A stretch of DNA of 45,435 bases from Candidatus Bathyoplasma sp. NZ. Lineage in GTDB: Bacteria; Bacillota_I; Bacilli_A; MAG-NZ. Made by a program: the position numbers and the translations under genes. Shown here piece after piece: positions 26,057 to 34,540 of the stretch. The notes beneath the pieces were generated by a model. It was not told the origin of the DNA, did no database searches, and saw nothing but the letters and a program-made list of their open reading frames with translations. The stretch lies in assembly GCA_013332095.1 (NCBI GenBank), contig JABENI010000014.1:1-45435 (forward strand), given 5' to 3'. Every line of letters begins with the position of its first letter. The first letter of the stretch is position 1.

Positions 26057-26602
26057 TTAACAACATCGTGGATTTTCTACATGACATCTTAGTTCACTTG
26101 AGCATGTATGATTAGATCTATAAGTATGTTTTTGTATTTTGTGATTAACAACATGCGTATGATAATTACAAATATGTGGAATTTCTTCTACATGGTATTT
26201 GTGAACTACTTTACATTTGTTGTGAACGATTGGTTGTTTACAACTAGGGTAACAATTCATTGGTTTATGGCACTGTTGGTAGGCCATCTGTTTATCGTAC
26301 TCTGGGTATTGCATTGATTTATCGTACTCTGGGTATGACATCGATTTATCATATTTTGGATATGACATCGATTTATGCTCAGGATACATTGATCCACCGT
26401 ACATCTTACATGATTGATATGACATCGGTTTATCGTACTTTGGATATGACATCGGTTTATGCATAGGATACATTGGTCCACCACACATCTTGCATGAATG
26501 ATACGGCATATACTGATTTTTCATCTCTTCGTAACCATTTGAACCTTTTTTATCTTTTTCACCATTTCCATATTTACTATTCTTTTCATAAGAATGATAC
26601 AT
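26057..26602 (-). CDS. CotD-like Cys/His/Tyr/Met-rich protein (spore coat family)
   Basis: The 181-residue protein has no signal peptide. Residues ~1-125 are rich in Met, Tyr, Lys, Pro and Cys and contain short repeats of the type 'MSYPKYDK' and 'SCKMCGGPMYP'. Residues ~125-181 resemble the CotD spore inner-coat family: 'PIVHNK', 'HVEEIPHICNYHTHVVNH', spaced His residues and a terminal CC. CotD proteins are cross-linked coat components in Bacillus; Tyr- and Cys-rich tracts suit cross-linking or metal binding. The Met/Tyr repeat domain is not part of Bacillus CotD. An excellent GAGGAGGAG site precedes the ATG. It stands alone between polC and pheS. If the host does not sporulate, it could be a stress-related or metal-binding surface protein. 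Confidence 0.6.
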   Translation of the reverse strand: MYHSYEKNSKYGNGEKDKKGSNGYEEMKNQYMPYHSCKMCGGPMYPMHKPMSYPKYDKPMSYQSCKMYGGSMYPEHKSMSYPKYDKSMSYPEYDKSMQYPEYDKQMAYQQCHKPMNCYPSCKQPIVHNKCKVVHKYHVEEIPHICNYHTHVVNHKIQKHTYRSNHTCSSELRCHVENPRCC

Positions 26603-26676
26603 TTTATCTCCTCCTCATATTACACTATGTAAAGAAGATAAAAAAGTTATGTACATTTGTCTTAAAATTTATTGTT

Positions 26677-29600
26677 CTAAAACAAAGTCATCTGTGCTCC
26701 GCTGTCATTTTCTTTCAAATCATGTAAAACACCCAAATCTATTAATGTTTGAGTTAAAGTTTTAGATAGTCTGGTTCTTTTTTTCAAATCTTCAATCGAA
26801 GTAAATTTCTTTTCTTTACGTGCATTTACGATTGAATCAGCAACATTTTTACCTAATCCATCTAAAGTAGTAAAAGGCATTAACAATGTTTTTTTATCTT
26901 CTGCTAGTAAAAATTCACTAGAAGCAGATTCGTTAATATCTATCAATTTAAATTCAAACCCTCTAGAAGTCATTTCTAATGCTATCTCCAACTCCGTAAT
27001 TAAATTTAAATCCTTATTCGTCGGATTAGCCATTTTTCTTAATCTAATTATTTTTTCCTTAATTATATTGTAGCCACCGATAAACGATTCGACACAGAAA
27101 AAATCTGCTCTTTTAGAAAAATAGGTTGCATAAAAATAAATCGGTCGATGAACTTTAAACCAAGCTATTCTTAAAGCCATTACAACATAAGCAGTGGCAT
27201 GAGCTTTAGGGAACATGTATTTAATTTGATTACAGCTCCAAATATACCAATCTGGAACACCTTTTTCACGCATCAATGCTTTTTGTTCATCATTCAAATA
27301 TTTTCCAGTTTTCCTTGCTGTTTCGGTAATATTATAAGCATCTACTGGATCCAATCCTTGGTAAATCAAATAAATCATAATATCATCACGACATCCGATT
27401 ACTTCACTAAAAGGAATTTTACCAAAAGCTTGCTTTCCCAGTACTAAATCTTGAGCGTTATTCAACCAAACATCAGTTCCGTGTGATAATCCAGAAATTT
27501 TAACTAATTCACTAAATGACTTTGGTCTCGTTTCTTTAAGCATTCCTCTAACAAACGGTGTTCCTAATTCTGGTAGTCCGTATGTTCCTACTTCAGACAT
27601 AATATCATTAGACAATTTTAAAACTTTTGTTGAACTTAATAAACTCATAACATCACGGTCAGTAAACGGTATATCATAAACATCATTAAAAGGAAATTCT
27701 TCTGGGTACTTGTCAACAAAATCCATCAAATAACGAATAACCGTTGGATCATCATGACCTAGTACATCTAATTTGAATAAATTACTTTCAAATGAATGAT
27801 AATCAAAATGTGTTGTACGCCAAGAACTAGTAACATCATCTGCTGGATATTGTATTGGAGTTATGTCAAAAATATCAATTTGATGAGGAACTACTACTAT
27901 TCCTCCTGGATGTTGACCGGTTACTCTTTTAACACCTTCGATTTGGCAGACTAATCTTACGATTTCTGCTGTTCTCATTTTTTGTTCAGTTCTCTCAACA
28001 TATCCTTTTACATATCCAAAAGCTGTTTTCTCTTGGACTGTTCCGATTGTTCCTGCTCTAAAAGAATACTCCTTACCGAACATTTGTCTAATATCTTCAT
28101 GGGCAATCGGTTGATAATCTCCCGAAAAGTTTAAATCAATATCTGGAACTTTATCTCCTTTAAATCCTAAAAAAGTAGAAAAGGGAATATCTTGTCCTTC
28201 TCTTTTTAAAATTTCTCCACATTTTGGACAAGTTGCTGGTGCTAGGTCGTACCCTGAGATAATATTTTGTAAATTTTCTCTCAATAGCGGATAAGATAAA
28301 TCCTCTTTAATATCTCCCACTTTTTTAAAGATTGAAAAATTACATTTTTTGCACAAATAGTGTGGCGGTAAGGGATTAACTTCCGTAATATTCATCAAAG
28401 TTGCGACAAGTGATGACCCTACTGATCCTCTTGAGCCAACTAAATAATTATTTTCCAACGATTTTTTAACCAATAAGTGAGAAATATAATAAACATTTCC
28501 AAACCCTCTACCAATAATTGTTTTAATTTCGTGTTCAATACGTTCTTCGACGATTTTTGGTAACTGTTCACCATATAGTTTTTTGGCATTGTTGTTAACC
28601 ATTAATGTTACTTCATCTTTTATACTGTCAATTCCCCTACTTTTAAAGAAATCATCCCGAGGAGTAAATAACTCTTTGGGAAACAAATCAAATTTTTCAA
28701 TCACCTGATATATTTTATTAGTATTTTCCACTACAATTTGATAACAATCTTCACCTAAAAATTCAAAATCCTTTAACATTTCTTCTGTTGTTCTAAAATG
28801 CATAGTCGGAACTGATTTATATCTTTTTAACGGATGAATTCCGCCACCAACTGATGGGGTATCTAAATATATTTTTCGATACTTAGCTTGTTCCTTATAT
28901 AAATGATGGGCATCTGATGATCCAACTACTAAAATATTATTTTCTTTTCCTACTTTTACTATTTTTTTAACTACGTCATAAATATTTTTAATATAACCAG
29001 GTCCATTACCTTCTGTTAAATGACTGTATACTTCTGGTGGTTGAACTTCTAAATAGTCGTAAAACGATACTGCATCTGCTAAAGTTTTATAATCTTTATT
29101 TAAAGCATTTTGAAAAATTTCCCCATTTACACAACTTGAACCGATCAAGATATCTTGACGATATTTTTCAATTACACTTCTCAGCGCTCTTCCACCTTTA
29201 AAAAAATGTGTTGTTAGAGCACACGAAAGAATTTTGTACATATTTTTAAGACCGTTTCTATTTTTAACTAAGATAGTAATATGTTTGGGAATTTGATATT
29301 TATGAATTTTATCTTCTTCAATTAAATTATTTAGATCTGCTAGACGTTTGACTCCTCGCATATTAATTTCATTTAGCATATGCAAAAAAATGTCTTTAGT
29401 TGCGCGAGTATCATATATTGCTCGATGATGTTTCGTTAATTCAACTTTTAAAAATTTACTAACTGCTTTTAAATTAAAAGATTTTAACTTCCCATCGTAT
29501 AAAACTCTTGCTAAAGTTAAGGTATCAATAACTGGATAGTCCGTTTCGTAAATACCTAGTTTGCGAAAATTCTCATAGATATGGCTAAGGTCAAAGTCAG

Positions 29601-31062
29601 CATTGTGAGCTACTAAAATTGCTCCTTTAGAAAACTCTTTAAACCTAGTCATCGCTTCTTCTATTAGCGGTGCTCCTTTTAAGTGTTCATTCTTAATTGA
29701 AGTTATTTCCGTAATTTTTCTAGAAATTGCTTTATCAGTATAAACAAAATCATTATATTCTAGTTGTGTACCATCAGCGTTTACTCTAATGGCTGCAATT
29801 TCAATAATATCATCATAATTTACACTAAATCCTGTTGTTTCAATATCCAAAATAACGTAGTCACTATCTAAAAGACTTTCTTCGTTACTACCTTTTGCAA
29901 TCGTTAAATTTAAATCATCAATATAATTTAATTCAACACCGTAAATCGGTAAAATATCTTTATCTTTTGTTGCGTAATTAAAATCTGGGAAACTCTGAAC
30001 TGCATTATGATCAGTTATTGCAATTGCTTTATGTCCCCATTTTATCGCTTGATCCACATAATCTTTTACACTCGTAATTCCATCCATTACACTCATTTTA
30101 GTGTGAGTATGTAACTCAATTCTTTTAACTTCAGCGTTATCGATAATTTCCGTTGTTTCTTTTTGGCTAGACTGTAAATTTTCAAAATCAACAATTACTT
30201 CTTTTAAATATTTATCGTAATTTATACAACCACTTACCTTTAAGTGATTATTTACTTTAACAATTTTTTCAAAAAGTTCCTTGGAAGTATTTTCAAATGC
30301 TCTAATATATTTTTTAACTTTAATTGAATCATTGCCATCGTGAATATAAGCACTAACTAAAACCGCTCCTTTAGCTAATTCTCTTACTTCTGATTTAAAT
30401 ATTTTTCCCTCTACCACAATTTTTTCTGCCGATGTTTCTTCTACTTCTTCAAAAGTATGAGGAACGTCACAAATATTAATTTTTTTTCCTTTTATTGGAC
30501 CTGTAGAAGAAAAATTATTACTTTCTGCTTTTTTAAGTTCTAAATTTAAATTTTCTTCTATTTTGCCTATTTCTTCTTTTATCAGTTCATCACTAGATAC
30601 TGTTTCCTCTATTTTTTCTAATTTATATTCAAATTTAACAAAATATTCTGCTAAAAATTTTAAAACAACTGCTAGTTTCTCCTCAATAATGTTAAAATCA
30701 TCCACTCCTGCTTTGATTATAACAAAGTTGTTGTACTCCCTTTCAAATTCTTCTAAAATTACTAAACTAGGAAATTCACTAGATGCTAAATCAACTACAG
30801 TTTCAAAATATTCTGCTAGTAAGTTTTTTGTTAGCATATTATTCTTATAATTTATTTTTACCGTAGGATTGTAGTCAGTAAATTTATTTTTTATTTTAAA
30901 TTTTAAATTTTCTAAACTATCAAAAGATAATATTTCAGTAAACTCAAACAAAAAAATCCACTTATTATCTTTTTCATTAATTCGTACTTCTAAAAATTCA
31001 GCATTTTTAAAATGCTCTAAATTATCTACTTCAATGATTTTTAATAATTCTTTTAATTTCAT
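26677..31062 (-). CDS. polC: DNA polymerase III alpha subunit, PolC type
   Basis: The 1461-residue replicative polymerase is of the Gram-positive type. It has an N-terminal domain, an OB-fold around residues 215-300, a PHP domain starting at 'ELHTHTKMSVMDG' (residues 316-328) interrupted by a DnaQ-like 3'-5' exonuclease with 'DIETTG' at 406-411, a zinc-finger segment 'CKKC...CPKCGE', and the polymerase active site 'PDIDLNFSGD'. A helix-hairpin-helix segment lies near the C-terminus, which ends 'AQMTLF'. Length is close to that in Bacillus and Staphylococcus. It has its own promoter and no close partner gene. Confidence 0.97.
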   Translation of the reverse strand: MKLKELLKIIEVDNLEHFKNAEFLEVRINEKDNKWIFLFEFTEILSFDSLENLKFKIKNKFTDYNPTVKINYKNNMLTKNLLAEYFETVVDLASSEFPSLVILEEFEREYNNFVIIKAGVDDFNIIEEKLAVVLKFLAEYFVKFEYKLEKIEETVSSDELIKEEIGKIEENLNLELKKAESNNFSSTGPIKGKKINICDVPHTFEEVEETSAEKIVVEGKIFKSEVRELAKGAVLVSAYIHDGNDSIKVKKYIRAFENTSKELFEKIVKVNNHLKVSGCINYDKYLKEVIVDFENLQSSQKETTEIIDNAEVKRIELHTHTKMSVMDGITSVKDYVDQAIKWGHKAIAITDHNAVQSFPDFNYATKDKDILPIYGVELNYIDDLNLTIAKGSNEESLLDSDYVILDIETTGFSVNYDDIIEIAAIRVNADGTQLEYNDFVYTDKAISRKITEITSIKNEHLKGAPLIEEAMTRFKEFSKGAILVAHNADFDLSHIYENFRKLGIYETDYPVIDTLTLARVLYDGKLKSFNLKAVSKFLKVELTKHHRAIYDTRATKDIFLHMLNEINMRGVKRLADLNNLIEEDKIHKYQIPKHITILVKNRNGLKNMYKILSCALTTHFFKGGRALRSVIEKYRQDILIGSSCVNGEIFQNALNKDYKTLADAVSFYDYLEVQPPEVYSHLTEGNGPGYIKNIYDVVKKIVKVGKENNILVVGSSDAHHLYKEQAKYRKIYLDTPSVGGGIHPLKRYKSVPTMHFRTTEEMLKDFEFLGEDCYQIVVENTNKIYQVIEKFDLFPKELFTPRDDFFKSRGIDSIKDEVTLMVNNNAKKLYGEQLPKIVEERIEHEIKTIIGRGFGNVYYISHLLVKKSLENNYLVGSRGSVGSSLVATLMNITEVNPLPPHYLCKKCNFSIFKKVGDIKEDLSYPLLRENLQNIISGYDLAPATCPKCGEILKREGQDIPFSTFLGFKGDKVPDIDLNFSGDYQPIAHEDIRQMFGKEYSFRAGTIGTVQEKTAFGYVKGYVERTEQKMRTAEIVRLVCQIEGVKRVTGQHPGGIVVVPHQIDIFDITPIQYPADDVTSSWRTTHFDYHSFESNLFKLDVLGHDDPTVIRYLMDFVDKYPEEFPFNDVYDIPFTDRDVMSLLSSTKVLKLSNDIMSEVGTYGLPELGTPFVRGMLKETRPKSFSELVKISGLSHGTDVWLNNAQDLVLGKQAFGKIPFSEVIGCRDDIMIYLIYQGLDPVDAYNITETARKTGKYLNDEQKALMREKGVPDWYIWSCNQIKYMFPKAHATAYVVMALRIAWFKVHRPIYFYATYFSKRADFFCVESFIGGYNIIKEKIIRLRKMANPTNKDLNLITELEIALEMTSRGFEFKLIDINESASSEFLLAEDKKTLLMPFTTLDGLGKNVADSIVNARKEKKFTSIEDLKKRTRLSKTLTQTLIDLGVLHDLKENDSGAQMTLF

Positions 31063-31101
31063 AGTTTATTTACCTACCTAAAAATTTTATTTGCTTAATA
31101 A

Positions 31102-31129
31102 AGTATAACATTAATCTACTTATATTCAA
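31102..31129 (-). promoter_or_regulatory. Predicted promoter of polC
   Basis: TTGAAT (31129-31124) and TATACT (31107-31102) with a 16-base spacer and an extended TG one base upstream of the -10, about 40 bases before the polC ATG. Confidence 0.6.
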
Positions 31130-31336
31130 ATATTGAAGAGTCATAATTTGTTGATTATTAAAAAAAAAATTCTAAATAAGAGAACTTTTTGTTTTATTGT
31201 TTTTTTATATTCCCAATTTATTTTTTTCTCTGTGGAGAATAAAACTGATTATGTTGTAGGTAAACATCATCATTTTTAGTGATTTTTCTGATTATCAAAA
31301 AAATTTTCATTTATATAATCTATTTATTGTTTGTAT
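31130..31336. other. Non-coding spacer upstream of polC
   Basis: AT-rich sequence between the polC promoter and the tRNA-Leu terminator. I see no gene, repeat or clear regulatory motif in it. Confidence 0.6.
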
Positions 31337-31360
31337 AAAAAAAAATCTCTAATGAGATTT
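31337..31360 (-). terminator. Terminator of the tRNA-Cys/tRNA-Leu transcript
   Basis: Seven-bp stem AAATCTC/GAGATTT with a four-base loop followed by a T-tract on the minus strand, just after the encoded CCA end of tRNA-Leu. Confidence 0.85.
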
Positions 31361-31367
31361 GTTTAAA

Positions 31368-31455
31368 TGGTACCTCGGGCCGGAGTTGAACCGGCACGGG
31401 CTATGAACCCACGGGATTTTAAGTCCCGCGCGTCTACCAATTCCGCCACCGAGGC
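31368..31455 (-). tRNA. tRNA-Leu (TAA anticodon)
   Basis: The 88-nt gene includes encoded CCA. The acceptor stem is GCCTCGG with CCGAGGT, the T-arm loop reads GTTCAAC, and a long class II variable arm is present. The anticodon loop is CTTAAAA-like with TAA, decoding UUA. It follows tRNA-Cys by seven bases in the same transcript. Confidence 0.93.
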
Positions 31456-31462
31456 ATTTCTA

Positions 31463-31538
31463 TGGAGACCCCGACCGGATTCGAACCGGTGATCGTTGAG
31501 TTGCAGTCAACTGCCTTAGCCAACTTGGCCACGGGATC
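31463..31538 (-). tRNA. tRNA-Cys (GCA anticodon)
   Basis: The 76-nt gene includes encoded CCA. The acceptor is GATCCCG with CGGGGTC, discriminator T, a T-arm with GTTCGAATC, and the anticodon arm GTTGA-CTGCAAC-TCAAC contains GCA. It is the first of a two-tRNA operon. Confidence 0.94.
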
Positions 31539-31555
31539 ATTTTTACGACATTGTT

Positions 31556-31584
31556 ATTATACAATTTTATTATCATAAATGCAA
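31556..31584 (-). promoter_or_regulatory. Promoter of the tRNA-Cys/tRNA-Leu operon
   Basis: TTGCAT (31584-31579), a 17-base spacer and perfect TATAAT (31561-31556) directly preceded by TG, ending 18 bases before the tRNA. Confidence 0.8.
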
Positions 31585-31695
31585 TTCTTTTTCACATTTT
31601 ATTATTGGTATATTATAATTATTCATCTTTTTATTTTTTTAATTTTTAATAAAAAAACTACGAACTAGCAACTGCAGTTTTTTTATTATATTTAT

Positions 31696-31975
31696 TTATA
31701 ACATTATGATCTTCTTATCAGTAATGCTTATTATCCCTACTACTGATGCACCTATTAAAATGATGCTCATTACAGCCATTGTAATCATTATCGTATTTAC
31801 CGTATGTGTATAGATTGGGAGGTTAGTTAATAGTGTAAACATTAAGCACTCCACTAATTCTCGCCCAAGTAATCTTAATTCCCGAATCATTGATAACTAA
31901 ACGTTTAGAAGCAGGTACTTTTATTAAACTTCTTTTCCTTCAATTACTAAATCTAAAATTGAAGCTTTAACATAA
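31696..31975 (-). pseudogene. Decayed C-terminal remnant of a sortase-anchored surface protein
   Basis: Coding-like text runs through three frames on the minus strand. The segments are 'VKASILDLVIEGKEV' ending in a stop at 31924, then 'IKVPASKRLVINDSG...' running to about 31833 in another frame, then from about 31825 'NLPIYTHTVNTIMITMAVMS' continuing to a hydrophobic helix and a short charged tail. The last part resembles a cell-wall sorting signal with LPIYTHT in place of LPxTGT. A 48-codon frame could still be translated from the ATG at 31842 (GTGGAG six bases upstream), giving a one-helix membrane peptide. I infer a frameshifted gene remnant; a genuine small membrane protein is the alternative. 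Confidence 0.4.
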
Positions 31976-32007
31976 ATGAAAAATAGGTATAAAAAGCCAT
32001 ACCTATT
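31976..32007 (-). terminator. tyrS terminator
   Basis: Nine-bp stem AATAGGTAT/ATACCTATT (arms 31982-31990 and 31999-32007) with an eight-base loop, followed by TTTTC on the minus strand; 17 bases after the tyrS stop. Confidence 0.85.
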
Positions 32008-32024
32008 ACTATGCACTACTAAGT

Positions 32025-33257
32025 TTAATTGAATTTAACTATTGAATATTTTTTCTTTCCTCTTTTTAAAACGATAAATTTATTTTCTATTGCTTTTTCT
32101 TTCGTTAAAAACAAATCAAGATCAACACATTTTTCGCCATTAATACTAACTGCATTTCCAGTAATAAATTCTCTTGCTTCTCTTTTGCTTCTAGCAAGTT
32201 TTGTTTCCACTAAAGAGTCAATCAAACTAATTTCATCAACGTTGATTGAAGATACACCATCAAAAATAACTTCAATTTCTGATCCCTTTAATTTCGTAAT
32301 TTCACCACTGAATAAAGCATCTGTAATTCTGACAGCATCTGAGTAGCCTTCTCGCCCATGAACTAAATAGGTAATTTCTTTTCCCAGTACTTTTTGTGCA
32401 TTTCTTAGATGGGGGTTCTCTTTCATTTTTTCTTCAATTTCCCAAATTTCGCCTTTAGATAAGAAAGTAAATTGTTTTATATAAATTAGGGCATCACTGT
32501 CCGACACGTTCAGCCAAAATTGATAAAATTCATAAACTGAAGTTTTTTCTTGATCTAACCATATTGTCCCACCAGCAGTTTTTCCAAATTTTGTTCCATC
32601 ATTTTTGGTAATTAAAGGCCAGGTTAATCCATAAGCTTTTGCTTCTGTTCCTACATTTTTTCTAATTAATTCTAAACCTGCACTTATATTTCCCCACTGC
32701 TCAGTTCCCCCAACTTGTAAAACACAGTTTTCTTCTTTATATAGATGTAGAAAATCTAAAGATTGCACGATTTGATAAGTAAATTCGGTATAGGAGATAC
32801 CATTATCTAAACGGCTTTTCACTGAATCTTTCGCTAACATCGTATTGATATTAAAATACTTACCAATATCTCTTAAAAATGTGATGATATCGTATTTAAT
32901 CGTCCATTCGTAATTATTTACAATTTTAGCATCTATCAATTTCTCAATTTGCATTTTTAATCCTTGAACGTTTTTTTCAATATCTTCTGCCGTTAATAAA
33001 TTCCTTTCAGCACTTTTTCCAGATGGATCTCCAATCATTCCGGTTGCTCCACCTATTAAAATAATTGGCTTATGTCCCGCTAATTGCAATCTACGACAAT
33101 TGATAAGTCCAAATAAATGTCCAACATGCATACTATTTGCCGTTGGATCAACTCCTAAATAAAACGTTATCTTCTCGTTATCTAATATCTTTGCCAGTTC
33201 ATCATCAGATAGTTGGGCAATACAATTTCTCCACACTAACTCATTATATAATTTCAT
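32025..33257 (-). CDS. tyrS: Tyrosyl-tRNA synthetase
   Basis: The 410-residue class I synthetase has HIGH-type 'ADPTAN..HVGHLFG' (as DPTANSMHVGHLFGL), 'TYQIVQSLDFLHLY', 'QVGGTEQWGNI' and the KMSKS equivalent 'TKFGKTAGGTIW'. A C-terminal S4 RNA-binding domain ('KLARSKREAREFITGNAVSI') binds tRNA. The start is the ATG at 33257 (MKLYNEL), with GGAGG seven bases upstream; the frame is open for 15 more codons into the leader, which I exclude. It is regulated by a Tyr T-box and has its own terminator. Confidence 0.97.
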   Translation of the reverse strand: MKLYNELVWRNCIAQLSDDELAKILDNEKITFYLGVDPTANSMHVGHLFGLINCRRLQLAGHKPIILIGGATGMIGDPSGKSAERNLLTAEDIEKNVQGLKMQIEKLIDAKIVNNYEWTIKYDIITFLRDIGKYFNINTMLAKDSVKSRLDNGISYTEFTYQIVQSLDFLHLYKEENCVLQVGGTEQWGNISAGLELIRKNVGTEAKAYGLTWPLITKNDGTKFGKTAGGTIWLDQEKTSVYEFYQFWLNVSDSDALIYIKQFTFLSKGEIWEIEEKMKENPHLRNAQKVLGKEITYLVHGREGYSDAVRITDALFSGEITKLKGSEIEVIFDGVSSINVDEISLIDSLVETKLARSKREAREFITGNAVSINGEKCVDLDLFLTKEKAIENKFIVLKRGKKKYSIVKFN

Positions 33258-33261
33258 ATGT

Positions 33262-33425
33262 TTTCCTCCAAAACAAAAGTCCCTAGATTTTCTAAGGACC
33301 AATTATTCTTTCGATAACCACCCTTAGTTCAGTTTCCTAGCATTCAAAATTTCACAAACTAAAAAGTGTATTTCTGATAAATTAATCTTAATTTTTCCCA
33401 ATCGCTAACTCTCTTAAAATAAATA
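33262..33425 (-). promoter_or_regulatory. T-box riboswitch for tyrosine upstream of tyrS
   Basis: The minus strand contains the T-box sequence AAGGGTGGTTATCG (33325-33312), slightly off the usual ACCGCG ending. Stem I begins with AAGAGAG near 33415, and a TAC triplet (33370-33368) lies in an AAATACAC specifier-like context. The terminator is an eight-bp stem GTCCTTAG/CTAGGGAC (33279-33299) followed by TTTTGTTTT. Confidence 0.88.
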
Positions 33426-33451
33426 TTCACTCTTACTCTTTTATCAGCATT

Positions 33452-34444
33452 TTATTTAGTTGTTTCTCTTTCAATAATTTTATATGGCACAAATAAATCC
33501 ATTTTTTCAAGTTTACCATCTTCCATTAAAACAGTCAACTTTTCCATCGCAATTTTTCCTAATTCATATGTTGGGACATGTATACTTGATAGTTGAGGTC
33601 TTGCTAATTTACATATTCTTGTATCTTTACAACTGTATACCTCTAAATCATTTGGAACATTATATCCGCTAATTATGGCGTTATTCAAAAAAGAAATCGT
33701 TATTGAATCGCGAACACCAATAATTCCATCAATTTTATTATTATCCAAATAGTCAATAAAAATTTTTGTGTTTTTATCAGTTTTTCCAGAAGTATAGACA
33801 ATTTTAGATTTAAGATTCGCTTCTTGAATTGCTTTTAAATAGCCTTCTTTTATAACATCATTTATCGTATATTTTCTTTCTGTAGTTGCTAGAACAATAT
33901 TTTTTCTACCATTGTCAATTAGTTTTTTAGTAATTTTATAACAAGCATCGCTATAATCAATATTTACAGTTGCAATTTTAGATTCTTTAAAAACGCTATT
34001 CAATGCAACAACTGGGATGTTTATTCTGTCAATTCCCTCTATTGCATCCTCATCATGTAAGTCATTTAAATACAATATACCATCCACTTGTGAAGCAATA
34101 ATATCACTCCATACATCTCTTTTATTTCTATTGTCATCTTCTGCTGGAAATACTAATGTTTGATATTCGTATTTAATTGCTAGTTTTACTATCCCGTTAA
34201 TAGCTTCGGCTACACTCCCTCTAGAAAAATCGGGCACAACGATACCAACAAATGTTGATTTTCTAGAAGCTAGTCCTCTAGCAATAACGTTAGGCCGATA
34301 ACCAAGTTCTTTAATCACTTTTAAAACTTTTTCCCTTGTTTCTGGTTTAACTTTTTCAGGATAATTCAAAACTCTAGAGACCGTCGCTAACGAAACGCCT
34401 GCTGTTGCTGCTACTTTGTATATTGTAACTTTATTTTTTTTCAT
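33452..34444 (-). CDS. ccpA: Catabolite control protein A (LacI/GalR family)
   Basis: The 330-residue regulator has an N-terminal helix-turn-helix 'TIYKVAATAGVSLATVSRVLN' (partly quoted) and hinge 'NVIARGLASRKS', followed by a periplasmic-binding-protein-like effector domain. With HPr(Ser-P) bound, CcpA represses or activates carbon catabolite genes at cre sites. The neighbourhood ccpA-tyrS is that of Bacilli CcpA, and the DNA-binding domain fits. Other LacI-family regulators cannot be excluded by sequence alone. A GAGGAAG Shine-Dalgarno site precedes the ATG. Confidence 0.85.
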   Translation of the reverse strand: MKKNKVTIYKVAATAGVSLATVSRVLNYPEKVKPETREKVLKVIKELGYRPNVIARGLASRKSTFVGIVVPDFSRGSVAEAINGIVKLAIKYEYQTLVFPAEDDNRNKRDVWSDIIASQVDGILYLNDLHDEDAIEGIDRINIPVVALNSVFKESKIATVNIDYSDACYKITKKLIDNGRKNIVLATTERKYTINDVIKEGYLKAIQEANLKSKIVYTSGKTDKNTKIFIDYLDNNKIDGIIGVRDSITISFLNNAIISGYNVPNDLEVYSCKDTRICKLARPQLSSIHVPTYELGKIAMEKLTVLMEDGKLEKMDLFVPYKIIERETTK

Positions 34445-34511
34445 AATATCTTCCTCTGTATGCTTTTTATTTATTGTACCTTACTTATGATGTTTTTACC
34501 ACATTTTTAAC

Positions 34512-34540
34512 AAATAAAAAGAGGCACTAGCCTCTCTTTC
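34512..34540 (-). terminator. Terminator overlapping the 3' end of the 300-residue gene
   Basis: Six-bp stem AGAGGC/GCCTCT with a four-base loop, then TTTTTA on the minus strand. The first arm lies within the last codons and the stop codon is in the loop region. Confidence 0.75.

Noticed and set aside
26108-26484. Repeat-like frames on both strands over the cotD-like gene
   Set aside because: They mirror the short repeats of the minus-strand gene, which alone has a strong ribosome-binding site and a family match.
31650-31687. Inverted A/T run around a CTGCAG core as a terminator
   Set aside because: Outside the AAAAAAACT/AGTTTTTTT arms the loop is long and there is no GC stem; pairing by A and T runs alone is weak evidence.
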